This document shows, piece by piece, positions 19,028 to 27,516 of a DNA stretch of 64,000 bases. Position 1 is the stretch's first letter. Every line of letters begins with the position of its first letter. Location: assembly GCA_001898165.1 (NCBI GenBank), contig MKTD01000018.1, positions 121,719-185,718 on the forward strand. Reading direction: 5' to 3'. Origin of the DNA: Bacteroidia bacterium 43-41. Its GTDB lineage: Bacteria; Bacteroidota; Bacteroidia; Bacteroidales; Dysgonomonadaceae. The notes under the pieces were generated by a model. It did not search any database. It saw only the letters and a list, made by a program, of their open reading frames with translations, and was not told where the DNA came from. Position numbers and translations under genes: made by a program.

Positions 19028-19035
19028 CAAAGATA
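19028..19035 (-). promoter_or_regulatory. Candidate -7 promoter element for the thioredoxin-like gene
   Basis: The minus strand reads TATCTTTG, an exact TAnnTTTG match, 38 bp before the start at 18990. It supports that start over the ATG at 19038. Confidence 0.5.
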
Positions 19036-19038
19036 CAT

Positions 19039-19401
19039 AAAAAAAGAAAGTTAGCTCAGAAACTGTTTAAATTTCTTACGAAAGACGTAAATACAAGGAT
19101 CTTCGCCTTCAAAAAGTTTCTTTTTTGTATTCTTCTTCCTTATATTTGACTTAAATAGCCCGTCCCGATATTTTTTTGCTGTCTGAATAATAAATGGACG
19201 AGAAAGGCGTTCTTAAAATAAAAAGAGAGAGATGCCTATGCCCGACTTTACCCGACGATTCCCTTTGCCCAAGACGACAGATGCAAAAACTCCAAGCCGT
19301 TTAAGTAGTTGTATTGTTATTCAGTATGCAAAATCACTGCGGGTAGAGGAAAAACTGCCTGCCCGCTTAAATTCGTTCATTATCAATTGATTTTTTTTTA
19401 T
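19039..19401. other. Intergenic region with no recognised gene
   Basis: About 360 bp between divergent genes. I see a GC hairpin (GCGGGTAG ... CTGCCCGC, near 19339-19371) without a following T-tract, and no convincing ORF or RNA family. The two flanking promoter motifs are listed separately. Confidence 0.4.
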
Positions 19402-19409
19402 TATCTTTG
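19402..19409 (+). promoter_or_regulatory. Candidate -7 promoter element for rpe
   Basis: TATCTTTG matches TAnnTTTG exactly and lies 10 bp before ATG 19420 and 22 bp before the in-frame ATG 19432. The spacing slightly favours 19432 as the true rpe start. Confidence 0.5.
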
Positions 19410-19419
19410 AATATTTAAA

Positions 19420-20082
19420 ATGGATAATGATATGAGTCATCTGGTTGCACCGTCATTGCTGTCGGCCAATTTTCTGAATCTTGAAAGAGAGATCGAAATG
19501 CTGAATCGGAGCGAAGCCGATTGGATACACCTCGATATTATGGACGGCGTTTTTGTTCCTAACATTTCGTTTGGATTTCCTGTTTTAAACTTACTGAAAG
19601 AGAGAACGCACAAATTGCTGGATGTACATTTGATGATTGTTCAACCCGAGAAATTCATTCCCGAAATTGCAGCTGCGGGCGCGGCATATATGAATGTGCA
19701 CTACGAAGCATGCACGCATTTGCATCGTGTGGTTAGCGAGATCAGGAACCACGGAATGAAAGCGGGTGTTACCCTTAATCCCCATACACCGGTTTTGTTG
19801 CTCGAAGATATTGTCAAAGATTTAGATATGGTCCTGCTGATGTCGGTTAATCCCGGTTTTGGCGGACAGAAATTCATTGAACATTCGGTTGAGAAAGTAA
19901 GGGTCTTAAAAAATCTGATTCTTCGGAAAAATGCCCGGGCGCTTATTGAAGTTGATGGAGGTGTGAATCTTGAAACCGGGAAAAAACTGGTGGATGCCGG
20001 AGCTGATGTTCTGGTTGCCGGAAATTTTGTTTTCGCATCTGACGATCCCGTTCAAACAATTCATAAACTGAAATCTTTGTAG
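19420..20082 (+). CDS. rpe: Ribulose-phosphate 3-epimerase
   Basis: Interconverts ribulose 5-phosphate and xylulose 5-phosphate in the pentose phosphate pathway. The 220-residue TIM-barrel protein shows APSLLSANF, the metal and substrate motif HLDIMDGVFVPNISFG, LDVHLMI, MSVNPGFGGQKF and the phosphate-binding EVDGGVN and AGNFVF. Full length. The first ATG (19420, MDNDMSHLVAPS) is reported, but the ATG at 19432 is equally compatible with the family and fits the promoter better. comEC follows 34 bp downstream. Confidence 0.96.
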   Translation: MDNDMSHLVAPSLLSANFLNLEREIEMLNRSEADWIHLDIMDGVFVPNISFGFPVLNLLKERTHKLLDVHLMIVQPEKFIPEIAAAGAAYMNVHYEACTHLHRVVSEIRNHGMKAGVTLNPHTPVLLLEDIVKDLDMVLLMSVNPGFGGQKFIEHSVEKVRVLKNLILRKNARALIEVDGGVNLETGKKLVDAGADVLVAGNFVFASDDPVQTIHKLKSL

Positions 20083-20116
20083 TTTTCGGGGCCCCTCACT
20101 CATAAACGTGACAGTT

Positions 20117-22078
20117 ATGAGCGATTTTATATCTAAAATACCGTTTCTCCGGTTATTGCTTCCGGCAGTAACCGCTATAATTATATCTGCTTTTCTTCCT
20201 GAAATTCCTTATCCCCGGGTGATGTGCACTGCAGGTGCGGGCGTGATGATCTTCTCTTTTTTCATTCCGGAGAAGAAGCAGTTTGTCTATCGTTGGCTTT
20301 TTGGAATGGGGTTGTTTATTTTTGTTTTCGGTTTGTTCTCTTTTTTGTGCCGTCAAAAAAAGAAAGAATCCGAATTTTGTTTTTCGGATAACCCGATAGC
20401 CTGTGTGGGTACGGTTGTTGATCTTCCGCGGGAAAAACAGCGCTCTTTCTCCTGCAATGTAAAGGTCAGCTATCCGTTAAGTAAAAAGATCGTGGTCTAT
20501 CTGCAAAAGGAAGATAGAGCGGAAAACATTGCCCCGGGCGATGAAATAATTTTTGTTGCCCCGATCCGGCCATTTAAGAACTTCGGGAATCCCGACGATT
20601 TCGACTATGTCCGGTTTATGCGGAACAAAGGTTTTTCAGGCTCCGCCTATCTGCCTTCGGCCAATTGGCGCCCCACCGGAAAAAAAGATGTCTCGCTCTA
20701 CATTTGGACACAAAAGTTCCGGAAATCAGCCTTGGAGTTTTACCGTTTGTTTGAGCTAGATGATGGCGCTTATTCGTTCATTTCAGCTCTCACACTGGGT
20801 TATAAACACGATTTAACAAACGGGCTTCAGGAAGCGTTCCGTGCATCAGGCACATCGCACGTGTTGGCCGTAAGCGGTTTGCACGTGGGGATAATTTACG
20901 CCATTTTCACCTCTTTGTTTTCTTTTTTAGGAAAAACCGGCAAAAAGTTTGTGTTAAGACAAATTTCCGTTATCGTCACTTTGTGGCTTTATGCCTTTCT
21001 TGTGGGGCTTACTCCATCGGTTCTCCGGGCAACCATCATGCTTACAATTGCGTCCGTTGGATTTGCTATAGGTAAGAATGGGTTTACTTTCAACACGTTG
21101 ACTGCCGCCGCCTTTTTAATTCTTTTATATCATCCGATGAGCCTTTTCGATGTCGGGTTTCAAATGAGTTTTGCGGCTGTTCTGGCCATCTTGTCTTTCA
21201 ATCCGGTGATCAATAATCTGTATCGGCCGAAGAATAAAATCAAAAAATATGTTTGGGGCCTGTTTACTGTCTCTACATCCGCCCAGGCGGGTGTTTTTCC
21301 CATTGCTTTGTATTATTTCGGAACTTTCCCGACCTATTTTTTTATTGCTAATATGTTGGTTGTACCGTTGACGGGAGTTATTATCTATGCCTGTATCCCG
21401 ATGATAATCGTTGTTTTATTGAAACCATTCGATTCTGCTGTTTTCGATTGGCTTTTTCAGGTTTTCGGATGGATTTTAAAAACGTTAATCAATTTTGTGC
21501 TGAAGATAGTCTGTTTTATCGAAGCCCTTCCTTACGCACAATGGTCCGATAAGTACGTTTCGGCACTGCAGACGATGTTATTACTGGTTATCGTCGTCAC
21601 AGCATTTAGATTTTTCAACCGCGGGCGCTCCCGGCACTTGATTGCAGGGTTAGTTTGTTCTCTTGTTTTTGTTTCCACGTTTACGTATGCCGGATTATCC
21701 CGGAAGCCCGGCCAGCTAGCGATTTTTAATAAGGCCGGGTTCAGCGATATCGGTCTGTTCGTAAAAGGAAAGCGAGTTTACTTCGATGTGGAAGAGAACG
21801 GTTTTATCCCGCACCCATCGAAGTCGATATTGCGTTTGTCCGAAAACAGCTATACGCATGCCGAAACAGCCCGGCCGTTGGAAATAGATGTGTTGATCCT
21901 GTCGCAGGACCCGACTTTTTCCATGAGGCAGCTGGCGAATATTTTTCAGGCTGGGCAGGTTGTGCTGGACAGTTCCATTCCGCCTTATGTCAGAACCCGC
22001 CTAACCAAGGAGTGTGGAAATCTGGGAATTTCCTTTCACGATGTAGAACAAGATGGAGCATATCTCATAAATTTGTAG
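20117..22078 (+). CDS. comEC: ComEC/Rec2-family DNA internalisation-related membrane protein
   Basis: A 653-residue polytopic inner-membrane protein. It has N-terminal helices, a DUF4131-like soluble domain (residues 90-180) and the Competence domain with the diagnostic ALTLGYKHDL, SGTSHVLAVSGLHVGIIYA and LTPSVLRATIML, followed by about eight helices. The usual large metallo-beta-lactamase domain is reduced to a short C-terminal region, as in many Bacteroidota ComEC proteins. ComEC homologues form the channel for single-stranded DNA during natural transformation. Whether this organism is competent is unknown. ATG 20117 (MSDFISK) is preferred over the GTG at 20108. Confidence 0.9.
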   Translation: MSDFISKIPFLRLLLPAVTAIIISAFLPEIPYPRVMCTAGAGVMIFSFFIPEKKQFVYRWLFGMGLFIFVFGLFSFLCRQKKKESEFCFSDNPIACVGTVVDLPREKQRSFSCNVKVSYPLSKKIVVYLQKEDRAENIAPGDEIIFVAPIRPFKNFGNPDDFDYVRFMRNKGFSGSAYLPSANWRPTGKKDVSLYIWTQKFRKSALEFYRLFELDDGAYSFISALTLGYKHDLTNGLQEAFRASGTSHVLAVSGLHVGIIYAIFTSLFSFLGKTGKKFVLRQISVIVTLWLYAFLVGLTPSVLRATIMLTIASVGFAIGKNGFTFNTLTAAAFLILLYHPMSLFDVGFQMSFAAVLAILSFNPVINNLYRPKNKIKKYVWGLFTVSTSAQAGVFPIALYYFGTFPTYFFIANMLVVPLTGVIIYACIPMIIVVLLKPFDSAVFDWLFQVFGWILKTLINFVLKIVCFIEALPYAQWSDKYVSALQTMLLLVIVVTAFRFFNRGRSRHLIAGLVCSLVFVSTFTYAGLSRKPGQLAIFNKAGFSDIGLFVKGKRVYFDVEENGFIPHPSKSILRLSENSYTHAETARPLEIDVLILSQDPTFSMRQLANIFQAGQVVLDSSIPPYVRTRLTKECGNLGISFHDVEQDGAYLINL

Positions 22079-22104
22079 TAATTTTGACCTTAATATATAA
22101 AAAA

Positions 22105-23157
22105 ATGAATTATTTCGAACCCTTATCGGATGTTATTGATGATCGTTCTGTACGACAAGTGCATGAACTGATTGAAAACAGCAGGCAGATCTTAATTACA
22201 GCGCACCTCTCACCCGACGGTGACGCGCTGGGAGCATCACTCGGATTGTATCATTTTCTGAAGTCGAAAAAGAAGAATGTCAAGCTCATGGTCCCCAATT
22301 CGTTTCCTTATTTTTTGAAGTGGATGGCGGGATCCGATGAAATTCTTGTTTACGAATATAATCCTAAAGCGGCGCGGGTTATTTTTGACCATACCGATCT
22401 GATTTTCAGTATCGACTACAATATACCCAAACGGGTTGGAAATATGGCATTTCTTTTGGAAAAGTCCGATGCCAAAAAAGTGCTTATTGATCATCATCTT
22501 TTTCCCGGTGATATTTACGATGTGGTTATTTCGTATCCCAGGATTTCATCTACCAGTGAGTTGGTTTTCCGGTTGCTGTATCAGGCCGATAAGTATGAGG
22601 AGATCGACAAGACGGTGGCGGAATGTATATACTGTGGAATGATGACCGACACCGGAGGATTTACATTTAACTCCAATAATCCTGAGATTTATTTGATAAT
22701 CAGCTTGTTGTTGCGAAAGGGGATTGATAAGGACCGGATCTATTCACTGGTCTATAACAACCTCACCGAAGATCGGTTTCGTTTACTTGGTTTCACGCTG
22801 TCTCAGCGGATGAAAGTTTATCCCGACCTCCACACTGCGCTTATATGGCTATCGCTTGAAGATCAGAAACAATTCAGTTACAACAAAGGCGATACCGAAG
22901 GATTTGTTAACTACCCGCTTAGTATTAAGAATATTATATTTTCTGCTTTTATTCGTGAGGATGAAGAGTTGGTGAAGCTTTCGTTCCGTTCTCAGAACAC
23001 GTTTCCCACCAACGAATTTGCTGCACGGTTCTTTGATGGCGGCGGACACCTGAATGCTTCCGGTGGAGAGTTTTACGGAACACTGGAAGAGGCTGTCTCT
23101 TTTTTTGAAAACGGCATCGGTTTGTATGCCGAAAAGCTAAAAAATGAAATAAATTAA
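22105..23157 (+). CDS. DHH-family phosphoesterase (NrnA-like nanoRNase)
   Basis: A 350-residue DHH/DHHA1 protein that probably degrades oligoribonucleotides or linear dinucleotides such as pGpG or pApA. The manganese-binding motifs are visible: AHLSPDGDALGAS, SIDYN (variant of motif II), LIDHH and MTDTGGF. The C-terminal DHHA1 domain ends with the substrate-binding GGGHLNASGG. ATG 22105 follows the comEC stop by 26 bp. The longer frame from 22012 lies within comEC and is rejected. The metal ligands are in place, so it should be active. Confidence 0.92.
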   Translation: MNYFEPLSDVIDDRSVRQVHELIENSRQILITAHLSPDGDALGASLGLYHFLKSKKKNVKLMVPNSFPYFLKWMAGSDEILVYEYNPKAARVIFDHTDLIFSIDYNIPKRVGNMAFLLEKSDAKKVLIDHHLFPGDIYDVVISYPRISSTSELVFRLLYQADKYEEIDKTVAECIYCGMMTDTGGFTFNSNNPEIYLIISLLLRKGIDKDRIYSLVYNNLTEDRFRLLGFTLSQRMKVYPDLHTALIWLSLEDQKQFSYNKGDTEGFVNYPLSIKNIIFSAFIREDEELVKLSFRSQNTFPTNEFAARFFDGGGHLNASGGEFYGTLEEAVSFFENGIGLYAEKLKNEIN

Positions 23158-23231
23158 TAACGGTTCACTCTTTTTTTCGTTTTGTTGTACGATTGTTGAT
23201 TGTATATTATTTGAATTAATAAATATATATT

Positions 23232-24443
23232 ATGACAACAATTCGTGTAAAATTAAGAATATCGACCGTGCCGGATAAAGCCGGGTCGATTTATTATCAG
23301 GTGATTCATCGCAGGAAGCATGTTCAGCTGACTTCTTCCGTTAAACTGCATCCTCATGAGTGGGATGCACATAACGCGCGTGTTCACACTACCGGAGAGA
23401 GGGCTTCTTTTCTGTTAGCGGCACAACGGACAATAAATGCCGATCTGGCTGTTCTCCATGACATCATTTCCCGGAAGGAGGCAACCGGCGCTCCTTATGA
23501 TGCCGCCGATATCGCTTTTGCGTTCCGGATGTTTACGCCCGTAGGAGAAGATTTCTTCTCTTTCATGGAAAAACGTATATCTAAATTAGAAGAGGAAAAT
23601 GCTCATGGAACGAAACTCAATTACTGGCGGGCATACCGTAGTTTTGCGGCGTTCCTGGGTAAGCAGTATTTACCGTTTCCGGCATGTACCGAAACGCTCA
23701 TTGGCGAGTATGAAAAGTGGTTGCGACACCGTAAAATAAAGCGGAACAGCAGCTCATTTTATATGCGTATCTTGCGTGCGGTTTATAATTTGGCTGCCTC
23801 CGACGGATTGGCCTCTACAGAAAATCCTTTCCGAAAAGTATATACAGGTATAGACACCACCCGTAAACGCGCCGTTGACAAGCATGTCATCAGGCAGTTA
23901 AGGACGCTAGACCTGACAGAAAATCCGACTTTGGCCTATGCCCGCGATCTCTTTCTTTTCAGCCTCTATTTGCGGGGGATGGCATTTGTGGATATGGCCT
24001 ATTTGCAAAAATGCGATATACGGCATGGGGATGTGACTTACGTCCGCAGAAAGACCGGAACACGGCTGAGTATTAAAGTGGAGCCCTGTTTACAGGAGAT
24101 TGTAGAGCGCTACGAAGAAAAAACAACCCATACGCCCTATGTTTTGCCCATTATTACGAGCACCGATGAAAAACAGGCGTACCGCGAATACCAGAACGCT
24201 TTGAGTTATTACAACAAGCAGCTTAAACGATTGTCGGAAATGCTGGATGAGGATGTTCCCCTCTCGTCATATACGCCGCGCCATACCTGGGCAACAACAG
24301 CGCGCGACAGTAATATCCCTTTATCGGTTATCAGTGCGGGTATGGGGCATTCGTCCGAAAATATAACACGGATTTATCTCTCATCCTTAGATAATTCGAT
24401 CATAGATAAAGCAAATTATAAAATATTGTCGGTGTTCGATTAA
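23232..24443 (+). CDS. Tyrosine site-specific recombinase next to the capsule promoter
   Basis: A 403-residue Bacteroidota-type integrase. It has an N-terminal arm-binding region (about 1-95), a SAM-like core-binding domain (about 100-205) and a catalytic domain with box I Arg248 (LYLRGMAFVDM), box II PRHTWATTAR (Arg350), GHSSENITRIYL with the second His and the nucleophilic Tyr. It does not look truncated. Its 3' end is 28 bp from a 19-bp inverted repeat that bounds a putative invertible segment ahead of upxY. Recombinases placed this way at Bacteroides capsule loci flip the adjacent promoter, which is the inferred job here. No mobile-element cargo is seen nearby, which argues against a simple integrative element. 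Confidence 0.92.
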   Translation: MTTIRVKLRISTVPDKAGSIYYQVIHRRKHVQLTSSVKLHPHEWDAHNARVHTTGERASFLLAAQRTINADLAVLHDIISRKEATGAPYDAADIAFAFRMFTPVGEDFFSFMEKRISKLEEENAHGTKLNYWRAYRSFAAFLGKQYLPFPACTETLIGEYEKWLRHRKIKRNSSSFYMRILRAVYNLAASDGLASTENPFRKVYTGIDTTRKRAVDKHVIRQLRTLDLTENPTLAYARDLFLFSLYLRGMAFVDMAYLQKCDIRHGDVTYVRRKTGTRLSIKVEPCLQEIVERYEEKTTHTPYVLPIITSTDEKQAYREYQNALSYYNKQLKRLSEMLDEDVPLSSYTPRHTWATTARDSNIPLSVISAGMGHSSENITRIYLSSLDNSIIDKANYKILSVFD

Positions 24444-24470
24444 GTTGTTTTAGGTGGTTAAAAAACCTTA

Positions 24471-24489
24471 TTCTGCTCCAGAAACAGGA
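24471..24489 (+). repeat. Left 19-bp inverted repeat of invertible segment
   Basis: TTCTGCTCCAGAAACAGGA is the exact reverse complement of the sequence at 24809-24827. It is the likely crossover site of the recombinase encoded at 23232. Confidence 0.88.
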
Positions 24490-24501
24490 CTTTATCTCCC
24501 G

Positions 24502-24509
24502 CAAAGATA
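24502..24509 (-). promoter_or_regulatory. Promoter -7 motif inside the invertible segment, facing left
   Basis: TATCTTTG on the minus strand, 13 bp inside the left repeat. A TTTTG lies upstream, but 24 bases away rather than the usual 19 or so. As oriented, transcription would leave through the left repeat and run antisense to the 3' end of the recombinase gene. Confidence 0.6.
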
Positions 24510-24808
24510 TGAAAGAAATCTGAACTCACATTACAAAATATTACATTTTTTATGTAAAGAAAAGTTGGTTTTGAATATATGTAGTTAAGGGTCAGTTATT
24601 TGTATCTATAAAAGCATATCGATAAATAATGTTAATCCAAGAGCTGAGTGTTAATAATCTTTCACAAATGATATTTTTTTACTTCATAATGTTTTTTTAA
24701 GAGAAAAGAACTATTCTAAAAATAACAGGTTTTGTTATATAAAACGAAACGATACTTTTTGTTTAGTTCATTGTTAATCAGAATATTAAGCCTGTTCATT
24801 CCTATTCT

Positions 24809-24827
24809 CCTGTTTCTGGAGCAGAAA
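24809..24827 (-). repeat. Right 19-bp inverted repeat of invertible segment
   Basis: TCCTGTTTCTGGAGCAGAA is the exact reverse complement of 24471-24489 and lies 96 bp before the upxY start. Confidence 0.88.
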
Positions 24828-24923
24828 TAGTACTTTATCTTTTGGTTGGAATATAAGTATCTATAAATCAATGTTTTACAAATATTGGTGTCCCCAGATA
24901 ATGTCCTTATACGAAATGAAAAC

Positions 24924-25448
24924 ATGACAGCAAGTGATGCTCCATATTGGTATGCGCTGCGGGTTACCTATAGCAGGGAGATGATAGTCAAAGAATACTG
25001 CGACGCCAATCAGATCATCAACTTTATCCCTTTGGAACAGAGGGTTTATGAGAAAAACGGGATTAAAATCAAAAAGTTGGAACCCGTAATCCGTAACCTG
25101 ATTTTTTTGAGAACCAACAGGACCCATATCAGCAAATTAAAAGAGAGATTTCCGGTACGTTACATCATCGATAAAGGGACCGGAGACCCGATTATTGTTC
25201 CCGAAAAGCAAATGCTCCATTTTATTGCCGTTGCCGGTAACTATGAGCAACAGGTCGTTTTTTTATCCCCCGACGAATTAAAGGCAAAGACAGGCAGCAG
25301 GGTGCGCATAAGGGACGGTATATTCAAAGGAGTTGAGGGAGTGTTGGTAAGAGTCAGGAACGATAAACGTGTAGTTGTGCAAATAGAAGGACTGGTAATG
25401 GTGGCCACGCATTATATACATCCTTCTTTGCTGGAATATTTGGAATAA
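24924..25448 (+). CDS. upxY: UpxY-family capsule transcription antiterminator (NusG paralogue)
   Basis: A 174-residue NusG-like protein. Residues about 5-105 form the NGN domain (YWYALRVTYSREMIVKEY, VIRNLIFLRTN) and about 120-174 a KOW domain (GSRVRIRDGIFKGVEGVLV). In Bacteroides, UpxY proteins prevent premature termination within the leader of their own capsule operon. It is the first gene after the predicted invertible promoter, the standard position. The start is ATG 24924. The upstream TTG at 24885 is unlikely. The usual partner upxZ, which represses other capsule operons, is not present next to it. The downstream genes on the same strand are its probable target. Confidence 0.92.
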   Translation: MTASDAPYWYALRVTYSREMIVKEYCDANQIINFIPLEQRVYEKNGIKIKKLEPVIRNLIFLRTNRTHISKLKERFPVRYIIDKGTGDPIIVPEKQMLHFIAVAGNYEQQVVFLSPDELKAKTGSRVRIRDGIFKGVEGVLVRVRNDKRVVVQIEGLVMVATHYIHPSLLEYLE

Positions 25449-25503
25449 TAGAGCATCGATACGCTGTTTTAATGTCGCCTATAAAGCATATAATACCTAA
25501 AAG

Positions 25504-26643
25504 ATGGAATTATTTGTTAATTTTTTCTCTGTATCCGTTGTCAGTGCATTTTTTTCATGGATACTCCTTCCCAAGATTCTGCAAATCTGTATGAAAAAGG
25601 CATTGTTCGATTCACACGACGAGAGGAAAATACATTCTGGAGTTGTTCCGAGGTTAGGAGGGGTCGCTTTTTTCCCCGCCCTGTTATTTCCCTTTCTTGT
25701 GATTCTCAGTATCAACCTCCTACTGCAAACATCCTTGGTTGTTTCGGTTAACATAACGTTATACATCGAACTGATGCTGGCTTTGTCTGCCATGCTGCTT
25801 ATCTATTTTACGGGAGTGGGGGACGACCTGATGAATATCCGCTACCGGATAAAACTGATGATCCAGATTATGACAGGGATATTATTTACCTCCTCCGGAG
25901 TATGGATCAATAACCTTTACGGCCTTTTCGGGTTAAACGAAATAGATGCCGCGATCGGTATTCCCCTTACCGTTGTTGTTATCGTTTTCATTATTAATTC
26001 CATCAACTTCATTGACGGTGTCGACGGCCTGGCAGCAGGGATAGGTATGTTTGCCTTCCTGTGCTATGGGTTTATCTTCCTCTATATGCAGTTGTATGTT
26101 TATAGTTTATTGGCATTCAGTTCTTTTGGGGTGCTAATCCCATTTTTCTATTATAATGTATTCGGAAAGGCGAACAGGGGAACTAAAATATTCATGGGAG
26201 ATTCAGGATCGCTTACGATCGGTATGCTTCTCTCAGTTTTTGCCGTTAAGGTATGTCATTATAACCCGGGGAGCCTTTTTCAGTCGTCGCAATCGATTGT
26301 ATTGGCCTTCTCCATATTGCTCGTCCCGATGTTCGACGCGCTGAGGGTGATCTTATTGAGGATCTGTACCGGCAAAAGTCCTTTCAAGCCCGACAAAAGG
26401 CATTTACATCATCAGTTTCTGCAGTTGGGGTTTTCCCATAGGGGTATTATGTTGATGATCCTGACGATCGTTGTTTTTCTGGGGACGGGAAGTATCCTGC
26501 TGGCTCCTTATGTCGATATCAACCTGCTATTGGGATTGATTATCCTATTATGGACCAGTATGGATATCTTTTTGAGAATAAGAATAAAACACGCGGCTCA
26601 ATCTATTTCTGCCAAAAGCAAAAGAATAATCAAACAAGTGTAG
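25504..26643 (+). CDS. WecA/MraY-family undecaprenyl-phosphate sugar-1-phosphate transferase
   Basis: A 379-residue polytopic enzyme of glycosyltransferase family 4 (polyprenyl-phosphate HexNAc-1-P transferases). It transfers a sugar phosphate from a UDP-sugar to undecaprenyl phosphate, the first membrane step in glycan assembly. Family motifs are present: FDSHDERKIHSGVVPRLGG, GVGDDLMNIRYR, NSINFIDGVDGLAAG, FMGDSGSLTIG and the HIH-like KRHLHHQFLQLGFSHR. About eleven membrane helices are expected. It is the second gene of the capsule operon. Two other unrelated initiating transferases occur at 58401 and 61532, so its precise role in the same polymer is open. Confidence 0.9.
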   Translation: MELFVNFFSVSVVSAFFSWILLPKILQICMKKALFDSHDERKIHSGVVPRLGGVAFFPALLFPFLVILSINLLLQTSLVVSVNITLYIELMLALSAMLLIYFTGVGDDLMNIRYRIKLMIQIMTGILFTSSGVWINNLYGLFGLNEIDAAIGIPLTVVVIVFIINSINFIDGVDGLAAGIGMFAFLCYGFIFLYMQLYVYSLLAFSSFGVLIPFFYYNVFGKANRGTKIFMGDSGSLTIGMLLSVFAVKVCHYNPGSLFQSSQSIVLAFSILLVPMFDALRVILLRICTGKSPFKPDKRHLHHQFLQLGFSHRGIMLMILTIVVFLGTGSILLAPYVDINLLLGLIILLWTSMDIFLRIRIKHAAQSISAKSKRIIKQV

Positions 26644-26677
26644 CTGCCCAATAACAACCTGTTAACAATTTTATCAA

Positions 26678-27490
26678 ATGAAACAAAAAAAGACTTACAA
26701 CATTTTTTCGATGATCGTTACGGTTGCCCTCTTGTGTTCGTGTGTATCCGTAAAAAATATCAACTATTTCCAGGACCTGGAACCCGGAGTCGCGGAACAA
26801 ACGGGCGCACCTTTAGAGATAAAGATACGTTCTAATGATAAAATTTCTATTGTAGTGAACAGTAAAGATGCGGAATTATCCAACCTTTTTAATCTCCCTA
26901 TTGTTTCACACCGGATCGGAGCATCCACCGGGCAATCCTTGTCCGGCAACGCACAACAAGTATCGGGTTATACGGTAGATATGTATGGTGATATCGACTT
27001 CCCGGTCGTGGGTAAGGTCCATGTGGCGGGGCTTACTCGTGCGGAGATTGCCACCCATATAAAACATACGCTCATCACCGAAGACCTGATAAAAGATCCG
27101 GTAGTTACCGTTGAATTTATGAACCTGGGTTTTTCGGTGCTGGGTGAAGTAAACAATCCGGGCAAGTTTTATATTGATCGAGACGGAATGACCCTGTTGG
27201 ATGCCATCGGTATGGCGGGCGACCTTACCATCTACGGAAAACGTGAGGCAGTGTATGTGCTCCGCGACGAACAGGGAGTTCAGGTACCGTACCGTATAGA
27301 TCTTACTTCCGCCAGGGAGCTTTATGCTTCACCGGCATTTTATCTGCAACAAAACGACGTGGTGTATGTGGAACCGAATACTGTTCGGGCGCGCCACTCC
27401 ACCGTCAACGGCAACAATGTGCGTTCCACTTCATTCTGGCTCTCCCTGACATCTCTTCTCACAACAATCACCGTCCTTTTTGTCAAATAA
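26678..27490 (+). CDS. wza: Polysaccharide export outer-membrane lipoprotein (Wza-like)
   Basis: Forms the outer-membrane exit channel for capsular polysaccharide. The 270-residue protein has a lipoprotein signal with Cys22 (ALLCSC), the polysaccharide export domain (YTVDMYGDIDFPVVGKVHV) and one SLBB domain (VLGEVNNPGKFYI ... LLDAIGMAGDLTIYGKRE). The C-terminus ends in a hydrophobic stretch (FWLSLTSLLTTITVLFVK) that would make the outer-membrane helix or anchor. It lies just before wzc, its inner-membrane partner. The length fits the short Bacteroidota Wza class. Confidence 0.93.
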   Translation: MKQKKTYNIFSMIVTVALLCSCVSVKNINYFQDLEPGVAEQTGAPLEIKIRSNDKISIVVNSKDAELSNLFNLPIVSHRIGASTGQSLSGNAQQVSGYTVDMYGDIDFPVVGKVHVAGLTRAEIATHIKHTLITEDLIKDPVVTVEFMNLGFSVLGEVNNPGKFYIDRDGMTLLDAIGMAGDLTIYGKREAVYVLRDEQGVQVPYRIDLTSARELYASPAFYLQQNDVVYVEPNTVRARHSTVNGNNVRSTSFWLSLTSLLTTITVLFVK

Positions 27491-27516
27491 TTATTTTTCA
27501 CTTTTCACTCAATAAA

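Larger units (their letters stand above)
24471..24827. promoter_or_regulatory. Predicted phase-variable invertible promoter of the capsule operon
   Basis: A 357-bp AT-rich non-coding segment between perfect 19-bp inverted repeats, flanked by a tyrosine recombinase gene on the left and upxY on the right. Inside, the only perfect TAnnTTTG motif is on the minus strand at 24502-24509 and points left, away from upxY. Inversion would place it beside the right repeat pointing at upxY, about 100 bp before its start. The sequenced orientation is therefore predicted OFF. A weaker rightward motif, TACTTTTTG at 24753-24761, has one base too many in the spacer. The role is inferred from architecture. The repeats and motif are directly visible. 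Confidence 0.85.

Noticed and set aside
19339..19371. Hairpin GCGGGTAG/CTGCCCGC as a terminator or 6S-like RNA
   Set aside because: No T-tract follows on either strand, and the surrounding sequence does not match a known RNA shape well enough to call.
23232..24443. Integrase as evidence of an integrated mobile element
   Set aside because: No attachment-site duplication, tRNA gene, or mobilisation or phage genes were seen. The nearby inverted repeats and upxY fit a promoter-inversion role better.
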